A stretch of DNA of 64,000 nt from Candidatus Endolissoclinum faulkneri L5 (lineage in GTDB: Bacteria > Pseudomonadota > Alphaproteobacteria > Thalassobaculales > Thalassobaculaceae), in the NCBI RefSeq assembly GCF_000510265.1, contig NZ_CP006745.1:1199654-1263653 (forward strand), in the 5' to 3' direction. Made by a program: the position numbers and the translations under genes. The notes under the pieces were generated by a model that worked only from the letters and a program-made list of their open reading frames with translations, was not told where the DNA came from and ran no database searches. This document shows positions 1 to 9,069 of the stretch, in pieces (position 1 is the stretch's first letter; each line of letters starts with the position of its first letter).

Positions 1-33
1 TAAACTACATAAGCGACACAAAGCCACTTAAAT

Positions 34-1101
34 TCATAAATAAGTTTGGACTATGATATATTTGTCGTCCACAGAAATAATACGTAAATTCTTCTGCTCC
101 AAAGCAATGCCCAACTGTTTTACTGTACCACGGATCCGCAAATTAATAAGCGCATTTTTTTTGCTTAATTGAACCACATCATACTTAAGCAAAACAATAA
201 TATTGTCTAGCACCTTACGAATGGCTACCCAATGCCGCATGCTATCAATCGGCACTATAGCTGTAATCTGCGATTCTAATTTACCCTGTATTAAATTTTC
301 ACTTTTCCATGACTCCTGTATCATTCCTATCGCATATTGAACTAGTGCATCATAATTATATTCACTGTCGTCTACTAATATATTTTTCTTCATTGTGTTG
401 CTAGAACCAAATAATCCAATCCTACGAATAAATAAGTCTATAGAGTTGTTGCTCGGTTTAGCAACAACAATAATAGTATCACGAGCACCGTAAGTCCGAG
501 CAAAATTAGTCAAAGCTTCCAGGTTGCCACCCATAGCATCATCAGTGCTCAAATCATTAATATCAGAAATACTGCTGCGTGGAATAATTATAGGAACTAA
601 TCCAACGTCAAGTAACGCTTTAGCCCAAGCCTTGCGAAAAACATTACTTTCCTCCCAAAGTACTGGCCCATTATCATTATCCAGCACTGGAATAATCAAC
701 ACAGGGGCACTGGAAGTTTCAGCGAATGACAAATTATTATGCACTAAAAAATTACGCAACAATACCGGATCAAAAGTAAAGCTTATGTTCGCAATATATC
801 GCATTGATGTGCTGTTCTCATTGGCAACTTCGAATCCGATAATTAAATTATCCAGCGTCTGGTCTGATTGTTCTTCTAGAGCTTTAGCTGAATTTAATGG
901 CACTAGCCGATTGATCATACGCTCAAAAGCGATGTGTCGGCCATTAGCAATTGCTTTCGCTTTAGCTGCTGAGGGATTGTCAGCAAATGCCTCAACTGGG
1001 ATGTCGCGAACAGTATAGATCTCCTCAGCTGAAGCCCAGTTAATATATAGCGTAATCAGTAAGGGCGTAAAAAAAACGATAAGAAAAGATTTATAATACA
1101 A
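34..1101 (-). CDS. DUF2066 domain-containing exported protein
   Basis: This gene encodes a 355-residue protein of the alphaproteobacterial DUF2066 family, whose biochemical role is not known. Residues 1-25 look like a Sec signal peptide: a hydrophobic stretch ending in A-S-A before E-E-I-Y, so the mature protein should be periplasmic. The conserved N-terminal pattern of the family is visible just after it (V-R-D-I-P-V-E-A, then a segment on repeated A-K-A and an R-L-V-P motif). The gene is divergent from purM, an arrangement common in Rhodospirillales, where hda often follows; only 33 bases lie downstream here, so that neighbour cannot be checked. Length is normal and no frame damage is seen. 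Family assignment rests on motif memory and gene order. Confidence 0.8.
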   Translation of the reverse strand: MYYKSFLIVFFTPLLITLYINWASAEEIYTVRDIPVEAFADNPSAAKAKAIANGRHIAFERMINRLVPLNSAKALEEQSDQTLDNLIIGFEVANENSTSMRYIANISFTFDPVLLRNFLVHNNLSFAETSSAPVLIIPVLDNDNGPVLWEESNVFRKAWAKALLDVGLVPIIIPRSSISDINDLSTDDAMGGNLEALTNFARTYGARDTIIVVAKPSNNSIDLFIRRIGLFGSSNTMKKNILVDDSEYNYDALVQYAIGMIQESWKSENLIQGKLESQITAIVPIDSMRHWVAIRKVLDNIIVLLKYDVVQLSKKNALINLRIRGTVKQLGIALEQKNLRIISVDDKYIIVQTYL

Positions 1102-1166
1102 TGCTTCTCCTCAGTTGTTAAAAAGTTATGGATATTAACTTATAGAGTCGCAATTATTCACTTGTC

Positions 1167-1202
1167 GAATAATAGATTATTATCCATAATGATCTATTAT
1201 TC
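1167..1202 (+). promoter_or_regulatory. Inverted repeat just upstream of purM
   Basis: Arms of 11 bases (1167-1177 and 1192-1202) match perfectly around a 14-base loop. The repeat ends 15 bases before the purM start. It could be an operator or a 5' leader hairpin affecting purM; no known purine riboswitch core is visible. Function is inference. Confidence 0.35.
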
Positions 1203-1217
1203 TTTGCTCTTAACTCA

Positions 1218-2324
1218 ATGGAGAAAACCATAGTAAAACTTACTAAAAACCAGGTAATCAAAAAAGATAGCACACATTTTACCTACCGCGATGCTGGTGT
1301 TAATATAAACGCTGGTAAAAGGCTAGTAAACAACCTTAAACCACTTACTGCCTCAACTTCTCGCCCGGGTGCGAGCACGTATATTGGTGGCTTTGGTGGA
1401 CTTTTTGACCCGAAGGCAGCTGGTTATTCAGATCCAATACTAGTAGCATGTACTGATGGTGTTGGTACTAAGTTAAGAATAGCATTAAATTCCGGTATAC
1501 ATAATACAATTGGAATTGATCTAGTTGCAATGTGTGTTAACGATCTATTAGTTCATGGTGCTGAACCATTAATATTTCTTGATTACTACGCAACAGGCAA
1601 ATTAGATCTAGGAGTTGCTAAAGAAGTTATAACTGGCATTGTCGACGGTTGCAAGCAAGCTGGGTGCGGACTAATCGGAGGAGAAACCGCTGAAATGCCA
1701 GGAATGTACCACGAAGGCGATTACGAACTAGTGGGTTTTGCAGTTGGAGCTGTCAAGCGATTTCAACTGCTAGAGCGCAAAAAAATTAAAGCAGGTGACA
1801 TTGTTCTGGGTCTCAAGTCATCCGGCCTACATTCCAACGGATATTCATTAGTACATCAAGTTATGGAGCGCACAGGAATTACCTGGAAGCAAAAAGCCCC
1901 ATTTGAAGATAGTAAAACAATAGCTGAATCATTGCTTGCACCAACAAAAATATATGTTAAAGCATGCCTTGCCGCTCTGGCAACTAATGCTGTGCAAGGT
2001 TTTGTACATATTACCGGTGGTGGGTTGCTAGAAAACCCACCACGAATTTTCGATAAAAATTTAGCTTTAAGGTTGGATTTAACAAGTTGGACAACTCCCA
2101 GGGTATTTACTTGGATTGCTAAGGAAGGTAAGATTGATAAACGGGAAATGCTCCGCACTTTCAACTGTGGGCTTGGAATGCTAGTCTTAGTGCGTCCTAG
2201 TGACGTAGATACTGTTCAATCGATATTAAACACACATGGAGAAAATTCACTGCGAGTTGGATTTATTGAACAACGCAGCGAAGAATCGGTAGTATTATGC
2301 GGTCTCGATTCTATATTCACTTAG
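1218..2324 (+). CDS. purM: Phosphoribosylformylglycinamidine cyclo-ligase (AIR synthetase)
   Basis: PurM converts FGAM to aminoimidazole ribonucleotide with ATP, the fifth step of purine synthesis, in the cytoplasm. The 368-residue product has the family signatures: T-Y-R-D-A-G-V at about residues 22-28, the nucleotide-binding T-D-G-V-G-T-K-L near 80, and G-G-E-T-A-E-M-P-G near 157. It carries about 20 extra N-terminal residues compared with the E. coli protein. An internal start close to T-Y-R-D-A-G is possible but no better start codon is seen. The gene is followed after one base by purN, so the two are surely cotranscribed; they catalyse nearby steps of the same pathway. An inverted repeat precedes the gene. 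Confidence 0.97.
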   Translation: MEKTIVKLTKNQVIKKDSTHFTYRDAGVNINAGKRLVNNLKPLTASTSRPGASTYIGGFGGLFDPKAAGYSDPILVACTDGVGTKLRIALNSGIHNTIGIDLVAMCVNDLLVHGAEPLIFLDYYATGKLDLGVAKEVITGIVDGCKQAGCGLIGGETAEMPGMYHEGDYELVGFAVGAVKRFQLLERKKIKAGDIVLGLKSSGLHSNGYSLVHQVMERTGITWKQKAPFEDSKTIAESLLAPTKIYVKACLAALATNAVQGFVHITGGGLLENPPRIFDKNLALRLDLTSWTTPRVFTWIAKEGKIDKREMLRTFNCGLGMLVLVRPSDVDTVQSILNTHGENSLRVGFIEQRSEESVVLCGLDSIFT

Positions 2325-2325
2325 C

Positions 2326-2976
2326 ATGAGTGTACGTAAGCGTGTTGGTGTATTAATCTCTGGAAACGGTAGCAATCTGCAAGCGCTTATTGATGCTTCT
2401 TACGAGCAAGAATATCCAGCTAAGATCGCTTTGGTAATCTCCAACAAATCAAATGCCTTTGGACTTCGACGTGCGGCTAAGGCGGCAATTCCAACGTGTA
2501 TATTTGAAAATAAAGCGTACTCTAACAGAGAAAACTTAGAGCGCGATATAAACTTAGCTCTGCACAAAGCAGATTGTGATATTGTTTGTCTTGCTGGCTT
2601 TATGCAGATTTTTTCTCAAAAGTTTGCTGAAACATGGGAGGGGAAAATATTAAATATTCACCCCTCCCTATTACCATCCTTCAAAGGTTTGCATGCGCAA
2701 CGTCAAGCGCTAGAAGCTGGAGTAAAAATTACCGGATGCACAGTCCATTTAGTCACTGCAAAAGTAGATGATGGCCCAATTATTCTACAAGCCGCTGTCC
2801 CAGTTATGGATAAAGATAATGAGGCATCTTTGTCAGCAAGAATTTTAGAACAGGAACATCAAATTTACCAAAAAGGACTTGCAATCCTAGCTACTGGGTT
2901 AATACAGATAAAAGGAAGACGTACTTTTATAGCCCAAGCCTCTAGCAATATGCAGCACCAAGCGTTTTCTTGTTAG
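2326..2976 (+). CDS. purN: Phosphoribosylglycinamide formyltransferase (GAR transformylase)
   Basis: PurN transfers a formyl group from 10-formyl-tetrahydrofolate to GAR in purine synthesis. The 216-residue protein has the phosphate-binding G-N-G-S-N-L at residues 13-18 and the catalytic triad expected for the family: Asn110, His112 (in N-I-H-P-S-L-L-P) and Asp148 (in V-D-D-G-P). Its start lies two bases after the purM stop, indicating translational coupling. The C-terminal codons H-Q-A-F-S-C form the left arm of a perfect hairpin, and the stop codon is the hairpin's loop. No frame damage is seen and length is typical. Confidence 0.97.
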   Translation: MSVRKRVGVLISGNGSNLQALIDASYEQEYPAKIALVISNKSNAFGLRRAAKAAIPTCIFENKAYSNRENLERDINLALHKADCDIVCLAGFMQIFSQKFAETWEGKILNIHPSLLPSFKGLHAQRQALEAGVKITGCTVHLVTAKVDDGPIILQAAVPVMDKDNEASLSARILEQEHQIYQKGLAILATGLIQIKGRRTFIAQASSNMQHQAFSC

Positions 2977-2992
2977 ACAAGAAAACGCTTGG
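2958..2992 (+). terminator. purN hairpin with the stop codon as its loop
   Basis: Two perfectly matched 16-base arms (2958-2973 and 2977-2992) flank a 3-base loop at 2974-2976, which is exactly the TAG stop of purN. It is followed by the AT-rich TTATTTAAT. The position and stem strength fit a transcription terminator for purM-purN, though there is no long T tract. Confidence 0.75.
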
Positions 2993-3557
2993 TTATTTAA
3001 TCTACTTCAATCTAGTCTAATGTTTAGCGTAGTAGCACAATGAATTTCATATGCCATAAGAAGAAAGCTAAATCTCACTTGCTAATTCTCATAACTTACT
3101 CGGATAATGTCGAATTTATTACAATCTAAATTTATTGCACTTGTTGCAGCAGTTGCTTTTTTGAAACAAAATAGTAATATACTTTAACAAAGTAGATATA
3201 CCATATTATCTCAAGTGATGCATGAATGTTGTTCTAGTTATAAATAAATATTAGACAGTTGTATGATTATCAAATTTATAATAATCAGTTAATCTTATCA
3301 TGGATTAACATTTAGCTTAACACCTATTAATTCTAGACAACTTATTTAAAAAATAAGTGGATAACAGTAAGAGATTGGTTTTTTACTTTAGATTAAGAAA
3401 ATTACCTTGACTGTGCTCAATTACTTAAGCAGAAAACTATAATTACCAATAAATCAATTGAAGATATTTGCAATTATTACGTTACAAAACATGCAGCTTA
3501 GGTTATCTACCCTGCATACAAAGTGCGATAATTTTTCGCCATACAATCTTTGATGCC
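2977..3557. other. Spacer purN-aspS
   Basis: Beyond the right arm of the purN hairpin I see no gene, RNA or repeat in this 580-base AT-rich spacer. The aspS promoter must lie here, but I could not single out a convincing -35/-10 pair. Confidence 0.5.
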
Positions 3558-5354
3558 ATGCACCGCTACCGCACACATGATTCTCGTAATATTCTTGAAA
3601 CTAAAATCGGCGAAACTGTGCGACTAGCTGGCTGGATTCACCGTCGACGTGATCATGGACAACTGGTATTTCTCGATCTGCGCGACCATTACGGTATTAT
3701 TCAATGCGTAACTGACGTTAAAGAATTATCATTCCAGCAAGTAGAAAAAATTAGATTAGAAAGTGTAGTTTGCATTACTGGCCGTGTGCTTAGGCGTAGC
3801 AAAGAGACCGTTAATGTAAGTTTAGCAACAGGTGAAATAGAAGTCCGTATTAATGATTTGGAAGTGCTATCCCCAGCAGAACAAATACCATTGCAGGTCA
3901 ATTCTGAAGAAAATGCCGGTGAAGAAACGAGACTACGATATCGATATCTTGATCTGCGTCGAAAAAGGATGCATGATAATATCATTTTACGTTCGAACGT
4001 AATTTCTTCTATTCGTCGTCATATGAATGCACAAGGTTTTATTGAGTTTCAAACACCGATTCTGACTGTTTCATCGCCAGAAGGTGCACGGGATTTCCTA
4101 GTGCCTTCTCGTTCGCATCTAGGTAAGTTCTACGCGCTACCTCAAGCTCCTCAACAGTTCAAGCAGCTTATTATGGCTTCTGGTTTTGACCGGTACTTTC
4201 AGATCGCTCCCTGCTTCCGTGACGAAGATAGTCGTGCTGATCGTTCCCCAGGGGAGTTTTATCAGCTTGACGTGGAAATGAGTTTTGTGGAGCAAGAAGA
4301 TGTATTTTCCGCTGTCGAACAAATTTTATCAAGCGTGTTTAAAGAATTCTCCGACTGGAACATATCAAATACCTTCCCACGAATTGCTTACCGAGAGGCA
4401 ATGCTTAAGTATGGATCTGACAAACCTGATCTACGCATCCCTATTGAGATCGCTGATGTAAGCGATATCTTTCAAAAAGCTGCTTTTGCCACATTCTCAA
4501 ACATTATACAAAGTGGCGGTGTAGTTCGTGCGATCCCAGGGCCTAAGTGTGGTAGTAGAGCATTTTGTGATCGCATTAATTCTTGGGCTAAAGATCAAGG
4601 CATGATAGGTCTTGGCTACATTATTTTCAACAAAGGCAAAGCTAATGGACCGATTGCTAATTATTTAAAAACCGATGAAATTAAACAACTACAATTAATT
4701 ACCGGTATGAAAGACGGAGATGCCATATTTTTTGCCGCAGGAGAAGAGTTAGAAACGGCTAAGATAGCTGGCCAAGCTCGTCTAAAGCTAGGTGCTGATC
4801 TTAATATCATAGACGTTAAAGTATTTAAGATGTGTTGGATTGTTGACTTTCCGATGTATAAAATCAATGAAGTTACTGGCAGTATTGATTTTTTACACAA
4901 TCCCTTCTCTATGCCGCAGGGTGGTCTAGAATCGCTAGAAAATATGAATCCGTTAGAGATACTAGCTTTCCAATATGATTTAGTGTGTAATGGTGTCGAG
5001 CTATCTTCTGGCGCTATCCGAAATCATCGACCAGAAATCATGTATAAAGCGTTTGAGATTGCTGGACACAACCAAGAATTTGTGAATGATAAATTCGCTG
5101 CTATTATCAACGCTTTTAAGTTTGGTACTCCACCACACGGTGGTATTGCTCCTGGCATTGATCGTATAGTGATGATGTTAGCTGATGAGAATAATCTGCG
5201 TGAGGTGATCCTATTCCCAATGAATCAGCAGGCCGAGGATTTGATTATGAACGCGCCAAGCAAAGTGCATACAGAACAGCTTAATGAACTACATATAAAG
5301 CTTGTAGAACCTTTCGGAGCGGCAAAGGGTTCTAGTATCAAAGAAGAAAGCTAA
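3558..5354 (+). CDS. aspS: Aspartyl-tRNA synthetase
   Basis: AspRS charges tRNA-Asp with aspartate; it is a class II synthetase of the long bacterial type. I place the start at the ATG at 3558 (598 residues, M-H-R-Y-R-T-H), because bacterial AspRS begins there; the frame stays open upstream to 3468 but the extra 30 residues have no family counterpart. Visible parts are the N-terminal OB-fold with [10 protein letters not shown] (about residues 25-34), Y-R-Y-L-D-L-R-R (128-135), class II motif 2 [10 protein letters not shown] (220-229), an inserted bacterial domain, and motif 3 G-I-A-P-G-I-D-R-I (about 529-537). Whether it also charges tRNA-Asn cannot be told from this window. No frame damage is seen. 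Confidence 0.96.
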   Translation: MHRYRTHDSRNILETKIGETVRLAGWIHRRRDHGQLVFLDLRDHYGIIQCVTDVKELSFQQVEKIRLESVVCITGRVLRRSKETVNVSLATGEIEVRINDLEVLSPAEQIPLQVNSEENAGEETRLRYRYLDLRRKRMHDNIILRSNVISSIRRHMNAQGFIEFQTPILTVSSPEGARDFLVPSRSHLGKFYALPQAPQQFKQLIMASGFDRYFQIAPCFRDEDSRADRSPGEFYQLDVEMSFVEQEDVFSAVEQILSSVFKEFSDWNISNTFPRIAYREAMLKYGSDKPDLRIPIEIADVSDIFQKAAFATFSNIIQSGGVVRAIPGPKCGSRAFCDRINSWAKDQGMIGLGYIIFNKGKANGPIANYLKTDEIKQLQLITGMKDGDAIFFAAGEELETAKIAGQARLKLGADLNIIDVKVFKMCWIVDFPMYKINEVTGSIDFLHNPFSMPQGGLESLENMNPLEILAFQYDLVCNGVELSSGAIRNHRPEIMYKAFEIAGHNQEFVNDKFAAIINAFKFGTPPHGGIAPGIDRIVMMLADENNLREVILFPMNQQAEDLIMNAPSKVHTEQLNELHIKLVEPFGAAKGSSIKEES

Positions 5355-5379
5355 CCATTAAGCGTCTTAACCTTTATGA

Positions 5380-5625
5380 GTGAAGACTAACATGCTACGG
5401 CATCCGTGCTTATGCGTACCAAGTATCACTTTACTCAAAAAAATGAATTGTATACAATTAATGATATCTCAGCTAGACAATTATCTGAGTTATTGTAACA
5501 AACTTTTTGGGGATATACCACTATCTGATATGAAAATAGTTAGTTTATACTCAGTTGGAGTACAGCGCAATTTAATAATCACAAAACAAAATGATCATCA
5601 CATCAGCTTGCATATGCTAAAATAA
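5380..5625 (+). CDS. Doubtful small ORF of 81 codons downstream of aspS
   Basis: I do not recognise this ORF. It would start at a GTG 25 bases after aspS and end at 5625, inside the left arm of a canonical terminator (5619-5651). There is no clear Shine-Dalgarno site at the GTG; an ATG in the same frame lies at 5443. The product would be 81 residues with four cysteines and no recognised domain. It may be the remnant of a longer gene once cotranscribed with aspS, or a chance frame in the aspS 3' untranslated region. The terminator shows only that transcription probably reaches here. Confidence 0.22.
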   Translation: MKTNMLRHPCLCVPSITLLKKMNCIQLMISQLDNYLSYCNKLFGDIPLSDMKIVSLYSVGVQRNLIITKQNDHHISLHMLK

Positions 5626-5651
5626 TCAGCATCTTAATGGCTGATTATTTT
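5619..5651 (+). terminator. Rho-independent terminator after aspS
   Basis: Twelve-base arms (5619-5630 and 5640-5651) match perfectly around a 9-base loop, and the right arm runs into a tract of nine or more T. This is the most canonical intrinsic terminator in the window and should end the aspS transcript on the + strand. Confidence 0.85.
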
Positions 5652-5725
5652 TTTTTGTTGAAACAGTTTTATAACAAAACCATCCGGGCGCATGAGTAAG
5701 CAGGATCATGGCATATTAAATGCTT

Positions 5726-5744
5726 AAGGAGGTTTTTTTAATTG
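5726..5744 (+). other. Strong Shine-Dalgarno sequence without a gene
   Basis: A perfect AAGGAGG at 5726-5732 lies 9 bases before a TTG at 5742, but that frame closes after 9 codons. It looks like the preserved start region of a lost gene, or a short leader ORF before lysK, whose own start lies 89 bases further on. Confidence 0.3.
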
Positions 5745-5832
5745 ATATATTTCTATCTCTGTATTACTTAAAGAATGTAGTAGTACGTAATTTCTAGAAG
5801 TTTTTTGTGCTCTCTTCTAAGAAAAAGATCTA

Positions 5833-7428
5833 ATGTCTATTAATATAAAATGTAATTTTGCGATAAATGCTAAAACTTGGCCATGTGTCGAAGCACGCAA
5901 AATAATTAAGCGTTACAACACTGAGCCACCTAAAAAGGGATATGTCTTGCTATCAACTGGTTACGGCCCATCTGGATTACCACATATCGGTACCTATGGT
6001 GAGTTTGCTCGCACTAACATGGTACGTCAAGCCTTTGAAATGATGAGTGATATACCAACTAAGCTTATCGCTTTTGCTGACGATATGGATGGAATGCGTA
6101 AGGTTCCAACTAACATCCCGAACCAACAGATGGTAGCTCAGCACTTGAACAAGCCACTCACAAAAGTTCCCGATCCTTTTGGTACACACGAAAGCTTTGG
6201 AGATCACAACAACTCTCGTCTGAGAGAATTTTTAGATAGATTTGAATTCAATTATGACTTCTACTCAGCAACTGAATGCTACACTTCAGGTATGTTTAAT
6301 GATGCCTTATTACAAATACTGCGCAAATACGACGAAATTATGAATATCGTACTTCCTACACTAGGCCATGAGAGAAGAGCAACTTATTCACCTTTTTTAC
6401 CAATCTGTTCTCGTACAGGTCATGTCCTTCAAGTGCCTATTGTCGATAGGGATGTGAGCTCTGGAACAATATCTTATCACGATCCTTTCACCCATAAGCG
6501 CATTACTATTCCAATTACCAACGGTAACTGTAAACTGCAGTGGAAGTGCGACTGGGCTATGCGTTGGTTTGCGCTAGGAGTAGATTATGAGATGTTTGGC
6601 AAGGACCTAATCGAGTCAGTAAAACTATCTTCCCAAATAGTCAAAATCCTCGGCTATCCCGCACCGGCTGGCTTCAATTACGAACTGTTTCTAGATGCTA
6701 ATGGCCAAAAAATTTCCAAATCCAAAGGCAATGGCTTATCTGTAGAGCAGTGGATAAAATATGGTCCACCAGAAAGTCTTGCTCTATTTATGTATAAACA
6801 ACCTCAACGAGCCAAACGAATACATTTTCACGTCATTCCAAAGACTATTGATGAATACTTAATTTTTCTATCCAAATTCTCAGAAGAAAGCACTGAAAAG
6901 CGCATCGAGAATCCAGTATGGCATATCCATAACGGCACGCCTCCTAATCCAGAATCCTCTGGCTTATCTTTCTCACTGCTAATAAACCTAGCAAACGCTT
7001 GCCGGGCCGATAACAAAAAAATAATTTGGAGCTATGTTAACCGATACTCTCCAAGAGCAACTCCAGAAGCAAATCCATTACTAGATAGAATGTTGACCTA
7101 TGTGATAAGATATTACCAAGACTTTGTGCGTCCATATAACAAATATCGTACTCCGAATAAATTAGAGCGTGCGGCACTAGAAGATCTGAAAATTGTATTG
7201 AAGACTCTTAATTCAGATGCTTCTGCAGATTATCTACAAGTCAAAATATACGAAATCGGAAAACGACATAAATTTGATAATTTGCGAGAATGGTTTAAAG
7301 CTCTATATGAAATTCTACTCGGTCAGTCCGACGGTCCGCGTTTAGGCTCATTTATTTTGCTTTATGGAATCAAAGACACAATTAATTTGCTCGATAAAGT
7401 TTTGACTAGCGATTCTATCACAGCATGA
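5833..7428 (+). CDS. lysK: Lysyl-tRNA synthetase, class I
   Basis: This is the class I (archaeal-type) LysRS typical of alphaproteobacteria, which charges tRNA-Lys; no class II LysRS is seen in the window. The 531-residue protein has the HIGH-type motif H-I-G-T at residues 51-54 following G-P-S-G-L-P, and the KMSKS-type motif K-I-S-K-S-K-G near residue 292. The C-terminal half forms the anticodon-binding domain. The ATG at 5833 leaves only a weak purine-rich stretch (A-A-G-A-A-A-A-A-G) as ribosome site. A tRNA-Lys(CTT) gene, a likely substrate, lies at about 58 kb. Length and frame are normal. Confidence 0.96.
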   Translation: MSINIKCNFAINAKTWPCVEARKIIKRYNTEPPKKGYVLLSTGYGPSGLPHIGTYGEFARTNMVRQAFEMMSDIPTKLIAFADDMDGMRKVPTNIPNQQMVAQHLNKPLTKVPDPFGTHESFGDHNNSRLREFLDRFEFNYDFYSATECYTSGMFNDALLQILRKYDEIMNIVLPTLGHERRATYSPFLPICSRTGHVLQVPIVDRDVSSGTISYHDPFTHKRITIPITNGNCKLQWKCDWAMRWFALGVDYEMFGKDLIESVKLSSQIVKILGYPAPAGFNYELFLDANGQKISKSKGNGLSVEQWIKYGPPESLALFMYKQPQRAKRIHFHVIPKTIDEYLIFLSKFSEESTEKRIENPVWHIHNGTPPNPESSGLSFSLLINLANACRADNKKIIWSYVNRYSPRATPEANPLLDRMLTYVIRYYQDFVRPYNKYRTPNKLERAALEDLKIVLKTLNSDASADYLQVKIYEIGKRHKFDNLREWFKALYEILLGQSDGPRLGSFILLYGIKDTINLLDKVLTSDSITA

Positions 7429-7877
7429 GGGCATTTTAATTTTACGGTATTTTCTAGTTTAAACCCTCACTTAATGGCAAAAGCATCGTTGATTTAACTT
7501 CCATTTTAAAGGTAAATACTTAAAAATATATTAATGAATTAAACCAATTGCTAAATTTTTAAAATTATTTGCATTAAAATACTAATGCGGAATTGTACAG
7601 CATAGCAAAAATGTTTTTTCAGAAAAAGTTCTCGTAAACTGACAACATTCAAAATTAACAAAGAATATACAGCATTAACCATAATAAATTAGACTAAAAT
7701 CATTATTGATGGCTATATAATTCGATGATATGACCATCTGTTAATGATGGAGTTTTACGCTACTTTAGAAAAGTAGTTAAGCTAAGCAGCTAATTTACTC
7801 TCGCAAGAGAGTAATTTGTTATTTTGGTAAATAACCAGTCTAGCACTGGGATAGCAAATTAATAAGAACATTAAATA
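7429..7877. other. Spacer between convergent lysK and rodA
   Basis: This 449-base spacer separates two convergent genes. Apart from a GCAA-loop hairpin at 7795-7814 and a weak TGAGGG/CCCTCA pairing directly after the lysK stop (7426-7431 with 7466-7471), I see no gene. Confidence 0.5.
7795..7814. terminator. Hairpin with GNRA tetraloop between lysK and rodA
   Basis: Eight-base arms (7795-7802 and 7807-7814) pair perfectly around a G-C-A-A loop, which as RNA on the + strand is a stable GNRA tetraloop. It is followed by T-T-T-G-T-T-A-T-T-T-T. It lies between convergent genes and may stop lysK transcription; for rodA on the other strand the tail is poorer. Confidence 0.5.
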
Positions 7878-8999
7878 TTAATACCAATAGGAGCTTATAC
7901 GCACACAGCGATGCACAGATACTCCAAGCAGTAATCCCAGACCAATCATTATCGTTAGCATTGCTGTACCACCATAACTAAGCATTGGTAGCGGTACGCC
8001 AACTACCGGTATTAACCCAACTGTCATAGCAATATTAATGAACAAATAGAGAAAGAGTGTTGTGGTTACGCCAAGCGCTACCAAACGACCAAACTGACTA
8101 GATGAGCGTATAGCAACAAAAAAACCATATGCTAGTATTAGTGTGTAAAGCCCAATTAAGCAAGTGCCACCAAAGATACCAAACTCTTCTGCTAGCATGG
8201 TGAAAATAAAATCTGTCTGTTTTGCGGGTAAAAAATTTAAATGGCTCTGACTACCCCTTAGAAAGCCCTTTCCGAAGATTCCGCCGGAGCCTAAAGCAAT
8301 TTTGGATTGCAGAATATGATAACCGCTGCTAGATTCATTCTTATCTGGATTTAAGAAAGTTAATATACGTTTCTGTTGGTATTCGCGCAAAAAATGCCAG
8401 CTTAACGGAAAGCTGAGCATAGCAGTTACGATCAACACAAAGAACTTCCAGATGCGTACTCCTGCAAGAAAAAAAATCGTCGCTGACTCAGCAATCATTA
8501 TTAGTGCCGTGCCAAGGTCTGGCTCTTTTAAGACGAGAAAAACTGGAATACCTACCATAAGTAACGGTATTATTAATTTCAGTTTTTTACCTATCTCCTC
8601 GTAAGTTAATCCATTGAAATACCTTGATAATGCTAATATTAAACAAATCTTCATGAATTCTGAAGGTTGAAAATGAAATAAGCTAAACTTAATCCAACGT
8701 TGTGCTCCCATAGCAATCTCACCCATGAGACTCACTACAAGAAGAAAGAATAGAATGATCATATATAGCAGATAAGCGTTTCTCATCCAAAATCTAATAT
8801 CAACTACAGCAATCGATAACATGAGAGTCATTCCGATGCTAAAGCGAATAACGTGACTATAAGCCCATGGAAACCAAGACCCGTTAGCTGCCGAGTATAA
8901 CATCAAGCAGCCAATCCCTGAAATCACTGCAACAAGAAAAACTATAAACCAATTCAGCGATAATAACTTACGGGAAATAGTTAGATTAGACTGATTCAT
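7878..8999 (-). CDS. rodA: RodA, SEDS-family peptidoglycan glycosyltransferase
   Basis: RodA polymerises glycan strands from lipid II during side-wall growth, working with the transpeptidase PBP2 encoded just upstream. The 373-residue protein is almost wholly hydrophobic with about ten membrane segments. SEDS features are visible: a large extracytoplasmic loop with E-P-D-L-G-T-A, the conserved K-Q-T-D-F-I-F-T-M-L-A-E-E-F-G segment, and P-L-P-M-L-S-Y-G-G near the C terminus. It is the last gene of the mreBCD-mrdA-rodA operon and lies 70 bases after mrdA. Frame and length are intact. Confidence 0.96.
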   Translation of the reverse strand: MNQSNLTISRKLLSLNWFIVFLVAVISGIGCLMLYSAANGSWFPWAYSHVIRFSIGMTLMLSIAVVDIRFWMRNAYLLYMIILFFLLVVSLMGEIAMGAQRWIKFSLFHFQPSEFMKICLILALSRYFNGLTYEEIGKKLKLIIPLLMVGIPVFLVLKEPDLGTALIMIAESATIFFLAGVRIWKFFVLIVTAMLSFPLSWHFLREYQQKRILTFLNPDKNESSSGYHILQSKIALGSGGIFGKGFLRGSQSHLNFLPAKQTDFIFTMLAEEFGIFGGTCLIGLYTLILAYGFFVAIRSSSQFGRLVALGVTTTLFLYLFINIAMTVGLIPVVGVPLPMLSYGGTAMLTIMIGLGLLLGVSVHRCVRISSYWY

Positions 9000-9069
9000 A
9001 ATATTAGATCAAAAAGTATGATAAGCCATATAGCTAAATCTAGTTAATCATCTCACTGTTAAACACTCT

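Noticed and set aside
524-1018. 164-codon + strand ORF
   Set aside because: It is antisense to the DUF2066 gene, serine-rich by codon mirroring, with no family likeness.
3468-3557. N-terminal extension of aspS
   Set aside because: The open frame extends 30 codons upstream but the residues do not resemble AspRS; the ATG at 3558 fits the family start.
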